Translations under genes and position numbers: made by a program | Part shown: positions 1 to 8,938 of the stretch, in pieces | Layout: each line of letters starts with the position of its first letter | Numbering within the stretch: the first letter of the stretch is position 1 | Assembly (NCBI GenBank): GCA_963729195.1 | Contig: CAVSNF010000022.1 | Location: forward strand, 382,963-446,962 | Origin: CAVPTL01 sp963729195 | Lineage (GTDB): Bacteria; Actinomycetota; Thermoleophilia; Gaiellales; JAICJC01 | Direction of reading: 5' to 3' | Length of the DNA: 64,000 nt | Notes under the pieces: model-generated | Seen by the model: the letters and a program-made list of their open reading frames with translations, nothing else | Databases searched by the model: none | Told to the model about the DNA's origin: nothing

Positions 1-122
1 TGTTCCATAGCGACATCCTAACAGGTGTTGGTATGACGTCTTGCGGATCGTGTAGCAGCGGCATCCGCAACTACCTGGTTTTGGGGATGAGGGTCGCCGG
101 ATGTTCCGCTAGGGTGCCCGGC

Positions 123-311
123 ATGTACCCAACCAGTGTCTGGACATCATCAGAAGAGCTGCACCGCCTGATCGTGGCCCCGCTGGCCGATCTGCTCGCC
201 AGAGCAGTGGCGCTGCAGGAGCCCGCGGTCGTGCCGATCCCCGTTCCCCGGCGTGCACCGCTCAACATGGTCGACCCCAAGCAGGCCGGGTCGCTCCATA
301 TCTACGACTAA
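123..311 (+). CDS. small hypothetical protein
   Basis: A 62-residue reading frame from ATG at 123 (the frame stays open upstream to 33, but the ATG at 123 gives the more protein-like sequence). It has a hydrophobic stretch around LIVAPLADLLARAVAL and a proline-rich middle. No family is recognised and no clear ribosome site was seen. It lies about 80 nt before the molybdoenzyme gene. It could be a short real gene or chance; confidence is low. Confidence 0.25.
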   Translation: MYPTSVWTSSEELHRLIVAPLADLLARAVALQEPAVVPIPVPRRAPLNMVDPKQAGSLHIYD

Positions 312-389
312 CGTTGTAGCCGGTCGCACAACGCCATTTCGGCCTTCACCATCTAGAATGTGGGGTGACCGATCTGGAGGGTGAAGACG

Positions 390-2481
390 ATGCGCGCCGA
401 TCTCGAGTTCGAACCGACCGAAACAACCACGTGCGGTTACTGCGGCGTCGGTTGCCGGCTGGAGACGCACGTCCATCGTGGTCGCGTGATGTCGATCTCG
501 CCCGCGCTCGACGGCCCCGCCAACGAGGGCCACACCTGCGTCAAGGGCCGCTTCGCCCACCAGTTCTCGCGCTCGCGTGAGCGGCTCACCGCTCCGCTGA
601 TCCGCGAGGGCGACGGCTTCCGGCTGGCGACCTGGGAAGAGGCGATCGACCGGATCGCAACCGAGTTCGGCCGGATCAAGTCCGAGCACGGGCCGGATGC
701 GATCGCCGGGCTGGCCTCGTCACGGGCCACCAACGAGGACTGCTATCTGATGCAGCGCATGATGCGCGCCGCGATCGGCACCAACAACATCGACAACTGC
801 TCGCGCGTGTGCCATTCGCCCACCTCGTTCGCGCTGCGCAAGTCGTTCGGCCTGTCCGGCGCCACCGGCGCGTTCACCGACATCGACAAGTCCGACGTCG
901 CCGTCATCATCGGCGCCAACCCGACGCAGGCCCATCCGGTCGTGGGCGCTCGCATCAAGCAGGCCGCGCTGCGCGGCACCAAGCTCATCACCATCGACCC
1001 CCGCCGGATCGAGCTGGCCGACTACGGGGTGCTGCACCTGTCGCCTCGGCCCGGCACCAACGCTGCGGTGATGCTCGGCATGATGCACGTGATCAGCAGG
1101 GACGGACTGGTCGACCAGAGCTTCATCGACGAGCGCACCGAGGGCTACGAGGAGGCCGAGGATCTGTGCCGGCTGTACAGCCCCGAAGCGGTCGAGGAGA
1201 TCACCGGCGTCCCGGCTGCCGACCTCGAAGAGGCGGCTCGGCTGTACGCCACCGCCGAGAACGGGTCGTTCATCTGGGGCCTCGGCGTGACCGAGCACAA
1301 GTACGGCTCGGAGGTCGTCCAGCTGATCTGCAACGTGGCCATGATGACCGGCAAGGTCGGCCGCCCCGGCTCGGCGCTGCTGCCGCTGCGCGGACAAAAC
1401 AACGTGCAGGGATCATCCGACATGGGTGCGCTCCCCGACACCTACACCGCGTACCGCTCGGTCGGTGACGAGGACGTCGCCCAGTCGTTCGAGCAGGCCT
1501 GGGGCGTGGAGCTGTCTCGCGACAAGGGCTACACCATCCCGCAGATGTTCGACGCCGCCGTCGACGGCCGGCTGAAGGCGATGTACATCTTCGGCGAGGA
1601 CGTCGCCCAGACCGATCCCGACACCAAGCACGTGGTGGCCGCGCATGGAGTCGCTCGACTTCCTGGTCGTCCAGGAGATCTTCGAGAACGAGACGACCAA
1701 GTTCGCCGACGTGATCCTGCCGGCGTCGTCCTTCCTGGAGAAGACCGGCACGTTCACCAACGCCGAGCGCCGGATCCAGCTGGTCTCGCCTGCGATCGAG
1801 CCTCCCGGCTCGGCCAAGACCGACTTCGACATCATCAAGCTGGTCTCGAGCGCGCTCGGCCATGAGATTCCGCTGGAGACGCCCGCCGACGCGATGGACG
1901 AGGTCGCCGCGCTGACGCCCGATTTCGCCGGCGTCAGCTTCGAGCGGCTGGGCCGGCGGGGCCTGCAGTGGCCGGTCTACCGCCGACGGCGTCGACGCTC
2001 CGATTCTGTACGAGCAGAGTTCACCCGACCAGGCGGCCTGGGTGCCTTCGCGGCGCTCCCCTACAAGGCGCCGGGCGACGAGGCCAGCGAGGAGTTCCCG
2101 CTGATCCTGGTCACCGGCCGCCGGCTCGAGCACTACAACGCCGGCACCATGACCCGCCGTACCGGCAACCTGGAGCTGCTGCCCAGCGACGTGCTGGAGA
2201 TGCATCCCGCCGACGCCGAGCAGCTCGGAGTGGAAACCGGTGAGCTGGTCACGGTGCGCAGCCGGCACGGCCACATCGAGGTGCCGGTGCAGATCACCGA
2301 CCGGATCGTGGAGGGGCACGTGTTCACCACGTTCCACTTCCCCGAGATCCGCACCAACCTGCTGGTGGGTCAGTCAGCTGATGTGAACACGAGCTGCCCC
2401 GAGTACAAGGTCATCCCGGTCACGGTCACGCCGGTCGAGGCCGACCGCGCTTCGGCGAGCGGATCTCCGAAGCCGCGCTGA
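390..2481 (+). CDS. formate dehydrogenase-like molybdopterin oxidoreductase, alpha subunit (frame broken by indels)
   Basis: Probable Mo/W-bis-MGD formate dehydrogenase catalytic subunit, about 690 aa when frames are joined. The N-terminus carries a 4Fe-4S motif, C15-x2-C18-x3-C22 and C50. The segment NCSRVCHSP places Cys141-His142 where formate dehydrogenases carry Sec/Cys-His, so it is a cysteine form. The C-terminal molybdopterin-dinucleotide-binding domain follows (ILVTGRRLEHYNAGTMTRR onward, from about 2105). I chose ATG 390 because GGAGG at 376-380 lies 9 nt upstream; GTG 381 abuts it too closely. The frame breaks near 1645 (a few bases missing in KHVVAA/MESLDF). Between about 1984 and 2024 two compensating indels turn ADGVDAPILYEQS into an arginine-rich run. 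No beta subunit or FdhD is seen nearby. Assignment as formate dehydrogenase rather than another family member is moderately sure. Confidence 0.8.
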
Positions 2482-2501
2482 CGAGATCGTAGGCCAGGCG
2501 T

Positions 2502-2532
2502 GTGAATAACGGTGCCAGGCACCGTTATTCAC
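2502..2532. repeat. palindromic repeat, CGTT type (copy 1)
   Basis: Perfect palindrome: arm GTGAATAACGGTGCC, central A, and the exact reverse complement of the arm. It lies between the convergent molybdoenzyme and GyrI-like genes. On the minus strand its second to fourth bases form the TGA stop of the GyrI-like gene. Nine other copies or fragments occur in the window. It could fold as a strong hairpin, but there is no T-run typical of an intrinsic terminator. Confidence 0.95.
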
Positions 2533-2948
2533 CGCACAGGCAGCAGGAGATCGATCACGCCGAACGAGCGGTAGTACTCGACCACGGGCCGTGAGTCGTC
2601 GCGCGGGCCGTTGGCCTCCATCGCGTCGAACCCGGCGGGAATGCGCTCGTACACGCCGGGGGGCTCGCCCTCCAGCCTGGCTCGCAGGTAGCGCCCGCCG
2701 GGGATCTCGCCGATCTCGGCATCGAGCGCCTCGGCGTCGTCAGAGTCCTTCAGCTTCACGCACACCCAGTACTCGTCGATGGAGGCATCGAACACCCCGA
2801 AGAACTTGCGGCCTTGCAATCCCACCGCGGTCTCGAACGACTGCCACGCTTTCCGGATCGTCTCGTGGTCGTCTGCAACCCGCCGAAACATGATCGGCGT
2901 GGGCTCGCGTGTGATCAGTACCGCCGTCGACAGCACGTCATCGACCAT
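2529..2948 (-). CDS. GyrI-like small-molecule-binding domain protein
   Basis: 139-aa protein of the GyrI-like/AraC effector-binding (SOUL-like fold) superfamily without a DNA-binding domain. Visible family features are the FFGVFDA strand, the GGRYLRARLEGEP strand-turn and the C-terminal VVEYYRSFGVIDLLLPV. Its ATG overlaps the encapsulin stop (TAATG), so it is probably translationally coupled as the last gene of the ferritin-encapsulin-GyrI operon. No encapsulin-targeting tail is visible at its C-terminus. The stop TGA is supplied by the flanking palindrome at 2502-2532. Members of this fold bind amphipathic or aromatic small molecules; a role beside an iron nanocompartment is not established here. 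Confidence 0.75.
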   Translation of the reverse strand: MVDDVLSTAVLITREPTPIMFRRVADDHETIRKAWQSFETAVGLQGRKFFGVFDASIDEYWVCVKLKDSDDAEALDAEIGEIPGGRYLRARLEGEPPGVYERIPAGFDAMEANGPRDDSRPVVEYYRSFGVIDLLLPVR

Positions 2949-3758
2949 TAGGCGATCGCCACCGCCGCCTCGGGCGTGGCCACCCGGAAGCTGAACGACT
3001 CCTCCAGGTAGAGGTTGACCGTCTCGGCGTCGTGTGACGCGTAGCCCACCGAGATGTCCTGGCCCGACTCGAACAGGAAGTCGCCGCCCCGCAGGCTCAC
3101 GACCACCGCTCCCTTCACCCCCGGCGCCCACACCAGCGGCCCGTCCAGGATGCGCTTGAGATGCTCGGCCAGCAGGTATCCGCCGTGCTCGGTGGACTGG
3201 ATCACCTTGGTGTACTCGTCCCGACCCAGTGCCAGACCGTACGGGCCGCCGACGCCGCTTCGCAGCAGCAGCTCGACCGCCTGGGCGACCTTGATCGGGT
3301 AGTCCTCGATGGCCTTGCCGGCCTTGATCGTGGGGTGGGGCGTGCTGGCGGTGATGCCGGCGATGCCCGCCTCCTTCCAACCGTGGAAGACGGCGATGTT
3401 CTCGGCGGTGGCGATCACCGCGGCGGCATCGTCGAGATCGTCGAAGTCGACATCCTCGGCGCCGCGATCGCCGTCGCGCAACTCGGCTCGGCTGACGTTG
3501 AAGTCGGCGTGCAGCTCCGCCAGCGGCAGCACCACGCGGCTGCGCGGCATCGAGCCGCGAGTTGCCGTCGGCGGCCGCGAACGCGATCGGGCGCACCCGA
3601 CCGAGGTTGGTCGCGGAATGCTGCCATCCCTGAGGGCCGCTGAAGTCCACCAGCCGTCGCGCTCCCAGACTGGGCGCGAGCCGCTCGCGGGCCTCGTCGT
3701 CGATCTGCTGCCAGTTGAGTTCGCTGACCGGTGCGTGTTCACGCAGAAGGTGGCTCAT
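2948..3758 (-). CDS. encapsulin shell protein (family 1); one frameshift
   Basis: HK97-fold shell protein of a bacterial nanocompartment, about 269 aa if joined. The N-terminus (MSHLLREHAPVSELNWQQI, then GARRLVDFSGPQGW) and the C-terminal part (IVQSTEHGGYLLAEHLKRIL-like segment, WAPGVKGAVVVSLRGGDF, GQDISVGYASHDAETVNLYL) match the linocin M18/encapsulin family. The frame shifts by one near 3540, between PIAFAAADGNSRLDAAQP and VVLPLAELHADFNV, probably a sequence error. The ATG at 3758 has GGAGG 7-8 nt upstream and overlaps the ferritin-like stop (ATGA); the stop overlaps the GyrI-like start. Operon context fixes the role: a shell for the upstream ferritin-like cargo. Confidence 0.9.
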
Positions 3759-4144
3759 GCCGGCACCTCCTGCAGCGACCCCAGACCCAGCGACCCGTCG
3801 TTCGACCCGGTCGACCCGGCGTCGTCGCCACCCTCTCCTGCGGCCTCTGCGATCTCGGCGTTCTCGACCAGATCCCCGGGCTGGAACAACACGCCCTGGG
3901 CGATCGTGCGCCACTCGGGCCGCCGGCGAAACAGGAACTCGAGATCCATCGAGAAGTGCTTGTACTCCTCGTGCATCGCGTCGCGGATGACGGCGACCGC
4001 CTCCGGATCCTGCTCCAGCGAGAGTCGCTGCTCGTACCAGTTGATGGCCTCCGCCTCCTCGGTCAGTGACGCGAAGATGCGCGCGATCGTCCGAGTCTCC
4101 TGTGACAGCTCCTCAGGAGGCTCGTGGTATTGGTCAAACCCCAT
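3755..4144 (-). CDS. encapsulated ferritin-like cargo protein (EncFtn)
   Basis: 129-aa ferroxidase of the encapsulated-ferritin family. A single ferritin-like hairpin carries Glu32, Trp36, Tyr37 and, in the second helix, Glu60 and His63, matching the EncFtn di-iron site residues that are completed by dimerisation. The C-terminal tail after an acidic, glycine/serine-rich linker is DGSLGLGSLQ, the encapsulin cargo-loading peptide pattern. It precedes the shell gene with an ATGA overlap, and a GAGGAAG ribosome site lies before ATG 4144. Role: oxidises Fe(II) for mineral storage inside the encapsulin. All key residues are present. Confidence 0.92.
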   Translation of the reverse strand: MGFDQYHEPPEELSQETRTIARIFASLTEEAEAINWYEQRLSLEQDPEAVAVIRDAMHEEYKHFSMDLEFLFRRRPEWRTIAQGVLFQPGDLVENAEIAEAAGEGGDDAGSTGSNDGSLGLGSLQEVPA

Positions 4145-4246
4145 TGTCAGCTTCCTCTCGAACGTTGGTGGCTGCGGCATCCACACCCTACATCCCGGCG
4201 GTGGAAAGCCCCCCGACCTTGCAGTTACCCATGTTTTACCCCCGAA

Positions 4247-4289
4247 CCTTCGCCGGTAACCGGGCAGGTTCACCGGATCTTCACCGGCC
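4247..4289 (+). promoter_or_regulatory. probable PHO box upstream of pstS
   Basis: Two adjoining 11-nt direct repeats, GTTCACCGGAT (4268-4278) and CTTCACCGGCC (4279-4289), with a weaker unit CTTCGCCGGTA at 4247-4257. This is the GTTCACC-type PhoP box known from actinobacteria, about 90-130 nt before the pstS start. It implies phosphate-starvation control. The same intergenic region also holds the start side of the divergent encapsulin operon. Confidence 0.65.
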
Positions 4290-4380
4290 TGAGCCCCAAT
4301 CTGTAACCCAGGTCCGAACCTGCCGCCTCCACAATCCATCGCGAACGAGGACCGTGGAATGAACCGTAACTGGAGGACGT

Positions 4381-5445
4381 ATGCGCAAGCTGGGTGTATT
4401 GATTGGAGTGGTCGCGGTAGTCGCTCTCGCGGCGGGATGCGGCTCCAGTAGCAGCAACGACAGCAGCAGTGGTACGAGCGCCGCCAGCGGCGGCTCCGAG
4501 AGCAAAGTCTTGATCGGGCGCGGGCAGCACGTTTGTCGCACCACTGGTGCAGTCGTGGGCTGGTGCCTACGTCAAGACCCCTGCAGCAGTTACGGTCACC
4601 TACGGTGCGATTGGTAGTGGTGGCGGAATCGACCAGATCACCGCGCGGACGGTTGATTTCGGTGCGAGCGATGCTCCGATGACGTCTGACCAGGTGACTG
4701 CTTGCAAGGGGTGCGTACAGATCCCGTGGGCGTTGGGTGCCACGGCGATTGAGTACAACGTGAAGGGCGCTCCCAACAACCTCAAGCTGACCGGGCCGGT
4801 GCTCGCCGACATCTACCTGGGCAACATCACCTCCTGGAACGATCCGGCGATCGCGAATCTGAATCCGGGCGTGAGCCTTCCTGATACGCACATCACGCCG
4901 ATCTACCGCAGTGACAGTTCCGGTACCAGCTTCGTGTTGACGGACTACCTGTCCTCGGTAAGCCCTGACTGGAAGAGCAACGGTCGGCACGTCGACGCTG
5001 CCGACATTCCCGACCGGCACAGGCGCCGAGCACAGCTCCGGCGTGATCGCAGCCATGCAGGCAACTGATGGAGCGATCACCTACAGCGAGGTCTCCTACG
5101 TCTCCGCTGACAGCCTGGACTCGGCGCTGCTGGCCAACGCGGCCGGGAACTACGAGTCGGCGACTGAGAAGTCGATTCTCGCGGCGGCAGCAGCCGGAAC
5201 CACGTCGGCCTGACGGGACGATCAAGCTGGTGAACCCGCCAGCTTCAGCGCCTGATGCATACCCGCTCTCGACGTACACGTATGTGATCGCGCCTGAGCA
5301 GTCCTCGAAGGCATCGGTGCTCAAGGCGTTCCTGAACTACGCAGTCGGGCCAGATGGGCAGGCGCTGGGCCCACCCGCCTATCCGGAGCTTCCGAAGGCG
5401 GTCGCGACGAGCTCAAAAACGCTGATCGCAAAGATCCACTCGTAG
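4381..5445 (+). CDS. pstS: phosphate ABC transporter substrate-binding lipoprotein PstS (frame broken by indels)
   Basis: High-affinity phosphate-binding lipoprotein. The signal peptide MRKLGVLIGVVAVVALAAGC ends in a lipobox Cys20, followed by a Ser-rich linker. After correction, the PstS core reads GSTFVAPLVQSW, then YGAIGSGGGI (phosphate-loop segment), FGASDAPM, and YRSDSSGTSFVLTDYL. The C-terminus ends LNYAVGPDGQ and TLIAKIHS. The frame must be shifted near 4518, 4983 and 5208 to keep this reading. First gene of pstSCAB, preceded by a PHO box and followed by a hairpin. Multiple single-base indels with otherwise clean homology point to sequence error rather than decay, but decay is not excluded. 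Confidence 0.88.
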
Positions 5446-5453
5446 TGATGACA

Positions 5454-5491
5454 GTGAGCGTCGGCACCGTGTGGTTGGTGCCGACGCTCAC
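5454..5491 (+). promoter_or_regulatory. intercistronic hairpin between pstS and pstC
   Basis: Perfect 15-bp stem (GTGAGCGTCGGCACC and its complement) with an 8-nt loop, directly after the pstS stop and 15 nt before the pstC start. It lacks a T-tract. Such hairpins commonly stabilise the binding-protein mRNA or attenuate read-through so that PstS exceeds the permeases; that role is inferred. Confidence 0.7.
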
Positions 5492-5506
5492 GCTCGCTCA
5501 ACACCC

Positions 5507-6473
5507 ATGACAGTCGAAACTTCACCTCAATCTCTCTCAACTAGCGGCAACTTCAAACGCCGTTTGGGTGATCGCGCTCTTCGCACCATCGCTGGCCTCG
5601 CTGTCGTTGTGCTGGCGCCTGCTGATGGTGCTGCTGGTGCTACGACGTCGTCGACCAGGCACGGCCGGCGATCAGCCAGTTCGGACTCGGATTTCTGACC
5701 GGAACCGAGTGGAACTCGGTCACCAACGTGTTCGGCGCACTGGATCTGATCTGGGGCACTCTTGCGACCTCGTTCATCGCACTGTTGATCGCAGTGCCAG
5801 TGGCCATCGCTATCGCGCTTTTCCTGACCGAACTCGCCCCGCGCGTGCTTCGGACTCCGGTTGGGATGATGGTCGAGCTGCTCGCCGCGATCCCAAGCGT
5901 CGTTCTCGGCCTCTGGGGGATCGTGGTGATGGGGCCATTCCTGAACGACCACGTCGAGCCGTGGATGATCAGCCATCTCGGCTTCATCCCATTCCTGGAC
6001 GGATATCCGTCACCGGTCGGGCTCTTGCCGGCGTGTCTGATTCTCACGATCATGATCGTCCCGATCGTTGCGTCGCATTAGCCGCGAGCTGCTTTCAAGC
6101 GTGCCGAGCGAACTCAAGTCGGGAGCGCTCGCCTTGGGCGCGACCCGCTGGGAGATGGTGCGCCGCGTCGCCCTGCCTCAGGTCAGCGCAGGCTTGGTCG
6201 CCGGCGTCATGTTGGGCTTTGCTCGAGCTGTCGGCGAGGCGATCGCGGTAACGCAGGTGATCGGCGGCTCGCTGGTTCGACCTCAGAATTTGTATGCCCC
6301 GGCCGACACGATGGCCGGTCAGGCTGGCGGCCCAATACGTTGGGACGCCAACCACGCTGGGGAAGGCGTCCCTGGCGTACCTGGCCGTGATCCTTTTGGT
6401 GATCAGCCTGATCACGAACTTGGTTGCGAACCTGATCGTTCGGCGGATGCGACGAAGGTTGGGGACAGCATGA
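5507..6473 (+). CDS. pstC: phosphate ABC transporter permease PstC (frame broken by indels)
   Basis: Inner-membrane permease of the Pst importer. The joined protein starts MTVETSPQSLSTSGNFKRRL and has membrane segments from about 5590. The recognisable parts are FLTELAPRVLRTPVGMMVELLAAIPSVVLGLWG (split across the first half of the MetI-type domain) and the cytoplasmic EAA-like loop LGATRWEMVRRVALP (about 6133-6177). The last helix is LLVISLITNLVANLIVRR. The frame changes near 5612, 5638, 6078 and 6325. The reconstructed stop TGA (6471-6473) overlaps the pstA ATG. Second gene of the operon. Confidence 0.85.
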
Positions 6474-7364
6474 GCGCAGAGTCCAACATCGACCTGACGG
6501 CTCAGACTCCGCGAGCCCGCGCGGCGCAAGCTCACCGGCCAGATCATGGAAGGCCTGGCCACGGCCGCGGCGCTGCTCGCCGTTGTAGTGCTTGCAATCG
6601 TGCTGATTTCGGTGGCACGGAAGGGCCTTCCGGCCATCAACCTCGATTTCTTCACCAAGAACGCGGCGCCGTTCGGGCAAGAGGGTGGTGGCATCGCAAA
6701 CGCCATCGTCGGGACAGTGATCATCGTCCTGATCGCGGCGGCGATTTCGCTTCCGCTGGGCGTTCTACTCGCGATCTTCAACACCGAGTTCGCCCCGACC
6801 AGACTCGCCGACGCAATCCGCCTCACCCTAAATGTCCTGGCTGGCGTCCCCACCATCGTGATCGGCGTCTTCATCTTCAGCCTGGTCGTCGTCGGTCGCG
6901 GCCAGAGCGGCTTTGCCGGAGCGCTCGGTCTTTCGATCGTGATGCTGCCGCTGATCGCCCGCGCAACCGAGGAAGTGCTGCTGCTGGTTCCTCCGACGTT
7001 GCGGGAGGGCAGCATGGCGCTCGGCGCGTCTCGCACGCGCACCGTTCTTACGGTGATTCTGCCGACGGCGGTCGGTGGAATCGTGACGGCGACCATCGTG
7101 GCGGTGGCGCGTGCCGCCGGCGAAACTGCTCCGCTGCTCTTCACCTGCTCGATCTTCGTAACCACGGTGGTCACTACTGATCCGCGTCAGGCGATGGCTA
7201 CGCTGCCAATGACCATTTTCACCAACTCAGAATCACCGAGCAGCCACGACCAACAGGTCGCCTGGGCCGCCGCTCTGGTGCTGATCGCGGTGGTGTTGAT
7301 CGGGAGCATCGTTGGCAGGCTGCTGTCCGCCAAGACCCGACGCCAGATCGAGCGCGCGCGATGA
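6470..7364 (+). CDS. pstA: phosphate ABC transporter permease PstA (one frameshift near the N-terminus)
   Basis: Second membrane permease of the Pst system. ATG 6470 overlaps the pstC stop (ATGA) and reads MSAESNIDLTAQ; near 6515 the frame must shift to continue into KLTGQIMEGLATAAALL, after which it is open to the stop at 7364. The protein has about six membrane helices and the coupling loop LGASRTRTVLTVILP. The stop overlaps the candidate ATG of pstB (ATGA at 7361-7364). Confidence 0.88.
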
Positions 7365-8351
7365 CAGATGACCTCGATGAACACACCGCAAAGGCAGGCT
7401 CAGCCATGCAAAGCACAGACAAGTCAGGCATCATTGAAACCATGACAGACGAAGTCCCAGAGTCCAAAGACCCTCAAGCTGAGGACGGTGGCGAGCCGGG
7501 GCTGGCACTCGCCCGATCGCAAGCTAAGCTCGCCGAGATGGCAGGCCAACACGGCACCTCGCCGCAAGACGGCCACCGCGTCGTATTTGGCCTCAAGGAC
7601 GTGTCGGTCAGCTACAGCGGATCGGTCGCGATTCGCAGACGTCAACTTCGACATCCACGAGAATCTCGCAACGGCGTTCATCGGCCCGTCCGGCTGCGGC
7701 AAGACCACGCTGCTTCGCAGCATGAACCGGATGAACGACCTGATCGACGGCGCCGAGGTTGCCGGGCACGATCACCTACCACGGGCAGGACTTGTTCGGA
7801 TCCGGGGTCGACGCAGTCGAGGTACGCCGCCGCATCGGGATGGTGTTCCAGCGGCCAAACCCGTTTCCCAAGTCGATCTACGACAACGTCGCGTTCGGCC
7901 TTCGCCTGCACGGCATGAAGGACAATCTAGTGACCGCGTCGAGAAGGCGCTTCGACACGCGGCGCTATGGGATGAGGTCAAGGATCGCCTCAAGCAAAGC
8001 GCGCTTTCGCTCTCAGGCGGCCAGCAGCAGCGCCTGTGCATCGCCCGGGCGCTCGCGATCGAGCCAGACGTGATCTTGATGGACGAGCCGGCTTCGGCGC
8101 TCGACCCGGTCGCGACACTCGCAATCGAGGATCTGGTCGGCGTTCTCAAGAACGATTACACGATCGTGATCGTCACCCACAACATGCAGCAGGCGGCCCG
8201 CGTCGCCGACATGACCGCGTTCTTCAGCGTCGATGCAGACGACGCCGGTAACCGCAGCGGAATACTGGTCGAGTCCGGGCCGACGTCGGATCTCTTCATC
8301 CGCCCGTCTGATCCGCGCACTGAGGCCTACGTCACCGGTCGTTTCGGCTAG
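7361..8351 (+). CDS. pstB: phosphate ABC transporter ATPase PstB (frame broken by indels)
   Basis: ATP-binding subunit powering phosphate import. Walker A GPSGCGKTT, Q-loop region MVFQRPNPFPKSIYDN, signature LSGGQQQR, Walker B VILMDEPASALDP and H-loop VTHNMQQAARVAD are all visible. The frame must shift near 7632, 7760 and 7930 to join them. The start is uncertain: ATG 7361 overlaps the pstA stop but would add about 80 non-conserved residues; ATGs at 7406, 7442 or 7540 are alternatives. Last gene of the pst operon, ending 3 nt before the convergent arsI stop. Confidence 0.87.
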
Positions 8352-8354
8352 CCG

Positions 8355-8810
8355 CTAGGCGCAGCAGGCAGATTCCTCGCCTGCGGTCGGCGTGCAGCAC
8401 GCTGCCGTCTGCGCTTCGTGGTGGTGGTCGTGCTCCTCGTCGTTTTCCTCGACGTCTCCGAGCAGCGTGTACACCTCCCAGCGGTTCCCTGCCGGATCTG
8501 CAACCCACACCTTGTCCTGGAGCGCGTAGCAGCAGGCGGTGTCACGCTCATCGAGCGTCACCAGTCCGCTTTGCTTGAGGCGGGCGCTCGCGTTCTCGAC
8601 CTCGTCAGTGGTGTCGACGCGGATGCCGAGATGTGAGAGTGCCGGCTGTGCCGCCTGTTGTAGGGCGATCGCGACCGGCGGGTCGGCGATCTCAAACTTG
8701 GCGTAGCCGGGCTTTCGCTTGGCCGGCTCCTGCCCGAACAGCTCGACGTAGAACGCGACCGACCGGTCGAGATCGGGCACGTCGAGGGAGAGGTGGAAGG
8801 TATTGGCCAT
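8355..8810 (-). CDS. arsI: ArsI/CadI-type VOC metalloenzyme (C-As lyase family)
   Basis: 151-aa vicinal-oxygen-chelate dioxygenase. His6, His60 and Glu112 occupy the expected Fe(II)-binding positions, and the substrate-binding thiol pair Cys93-Cys94 sits in DTACCYALQDKVWVADPAG, the hallmark of ArsI lyases that cleave the carbon-arsenic bond of trivalent organoarsenicals; the related CadI is the alternative. The C-terminal tail adds a histidine cluster (129-131) and two more Cys-Cys pairs (138-139, 149-150), suited to metalloid binding. It is divergent from arsR, sharing its control region. Confidence 0.85.
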   Translation of the reverse strand: MANTFHLSLDVPDLDRSVAFYVELFGQEPAKRKPGYAKFEIADPPVAIALQQAAQPALSHLGIRVDTTDEVENASARLKQSGLVTLDERDTACCYALQDKVWVADPAGNRWEVYTLLGDVEENDEEHDHHHEAQTAACCTPTAGEESACCA

Positions 8811-8847
8811 GACTGGCTCCTTTGCGGTGTAGACCTGGTCCAGCTGT

Positions 8848-8938
8848 TACATCGAAACTGATCGATGTACGAAACTCGTTTTAGCACCATTCATCAACAT
8901 TCGCAAATGTTTATGAGGTTCGATATAGTTGGGTTTCG
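8848..8938 (+). promoter_or_regulatory. arsI/arsR divergent control region with inverted repeat and -10 element
   Basis: A perfect inverted repeat, TACATCGA-AACTGA-TCGATGTA (8848-8869), lies just upstream of arsI and is the best candidate for an ArsR operator. A second half-site-like TTCGAT occurs twice near 8919-8938. A TATAGT -10-like hexamer at 8924-8929 is only about 10 nt from the arsR ATG (8939), so arsR may be read from a leaderless transcript; no Shine-Dalgarno sequence is seen. Confidence 0.5.

Noticed and set aside
813..815. Possible selenocysteine codon in the formate dehydrogenase-like gene
   Set aside because: The catalytic codon reads TGC/TGT (Cys in SRVCHSP); there is no in-frame TGA at that site.
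2502..2532. Regarding the palindromes as ordinary rho-independent terminators
   Set aside because: No T-tract follows on either strand, the sequence is conserved far beyond what a terminator needs, and one copy lies upstream of divergent genes. A secondary terminator role remains possible.
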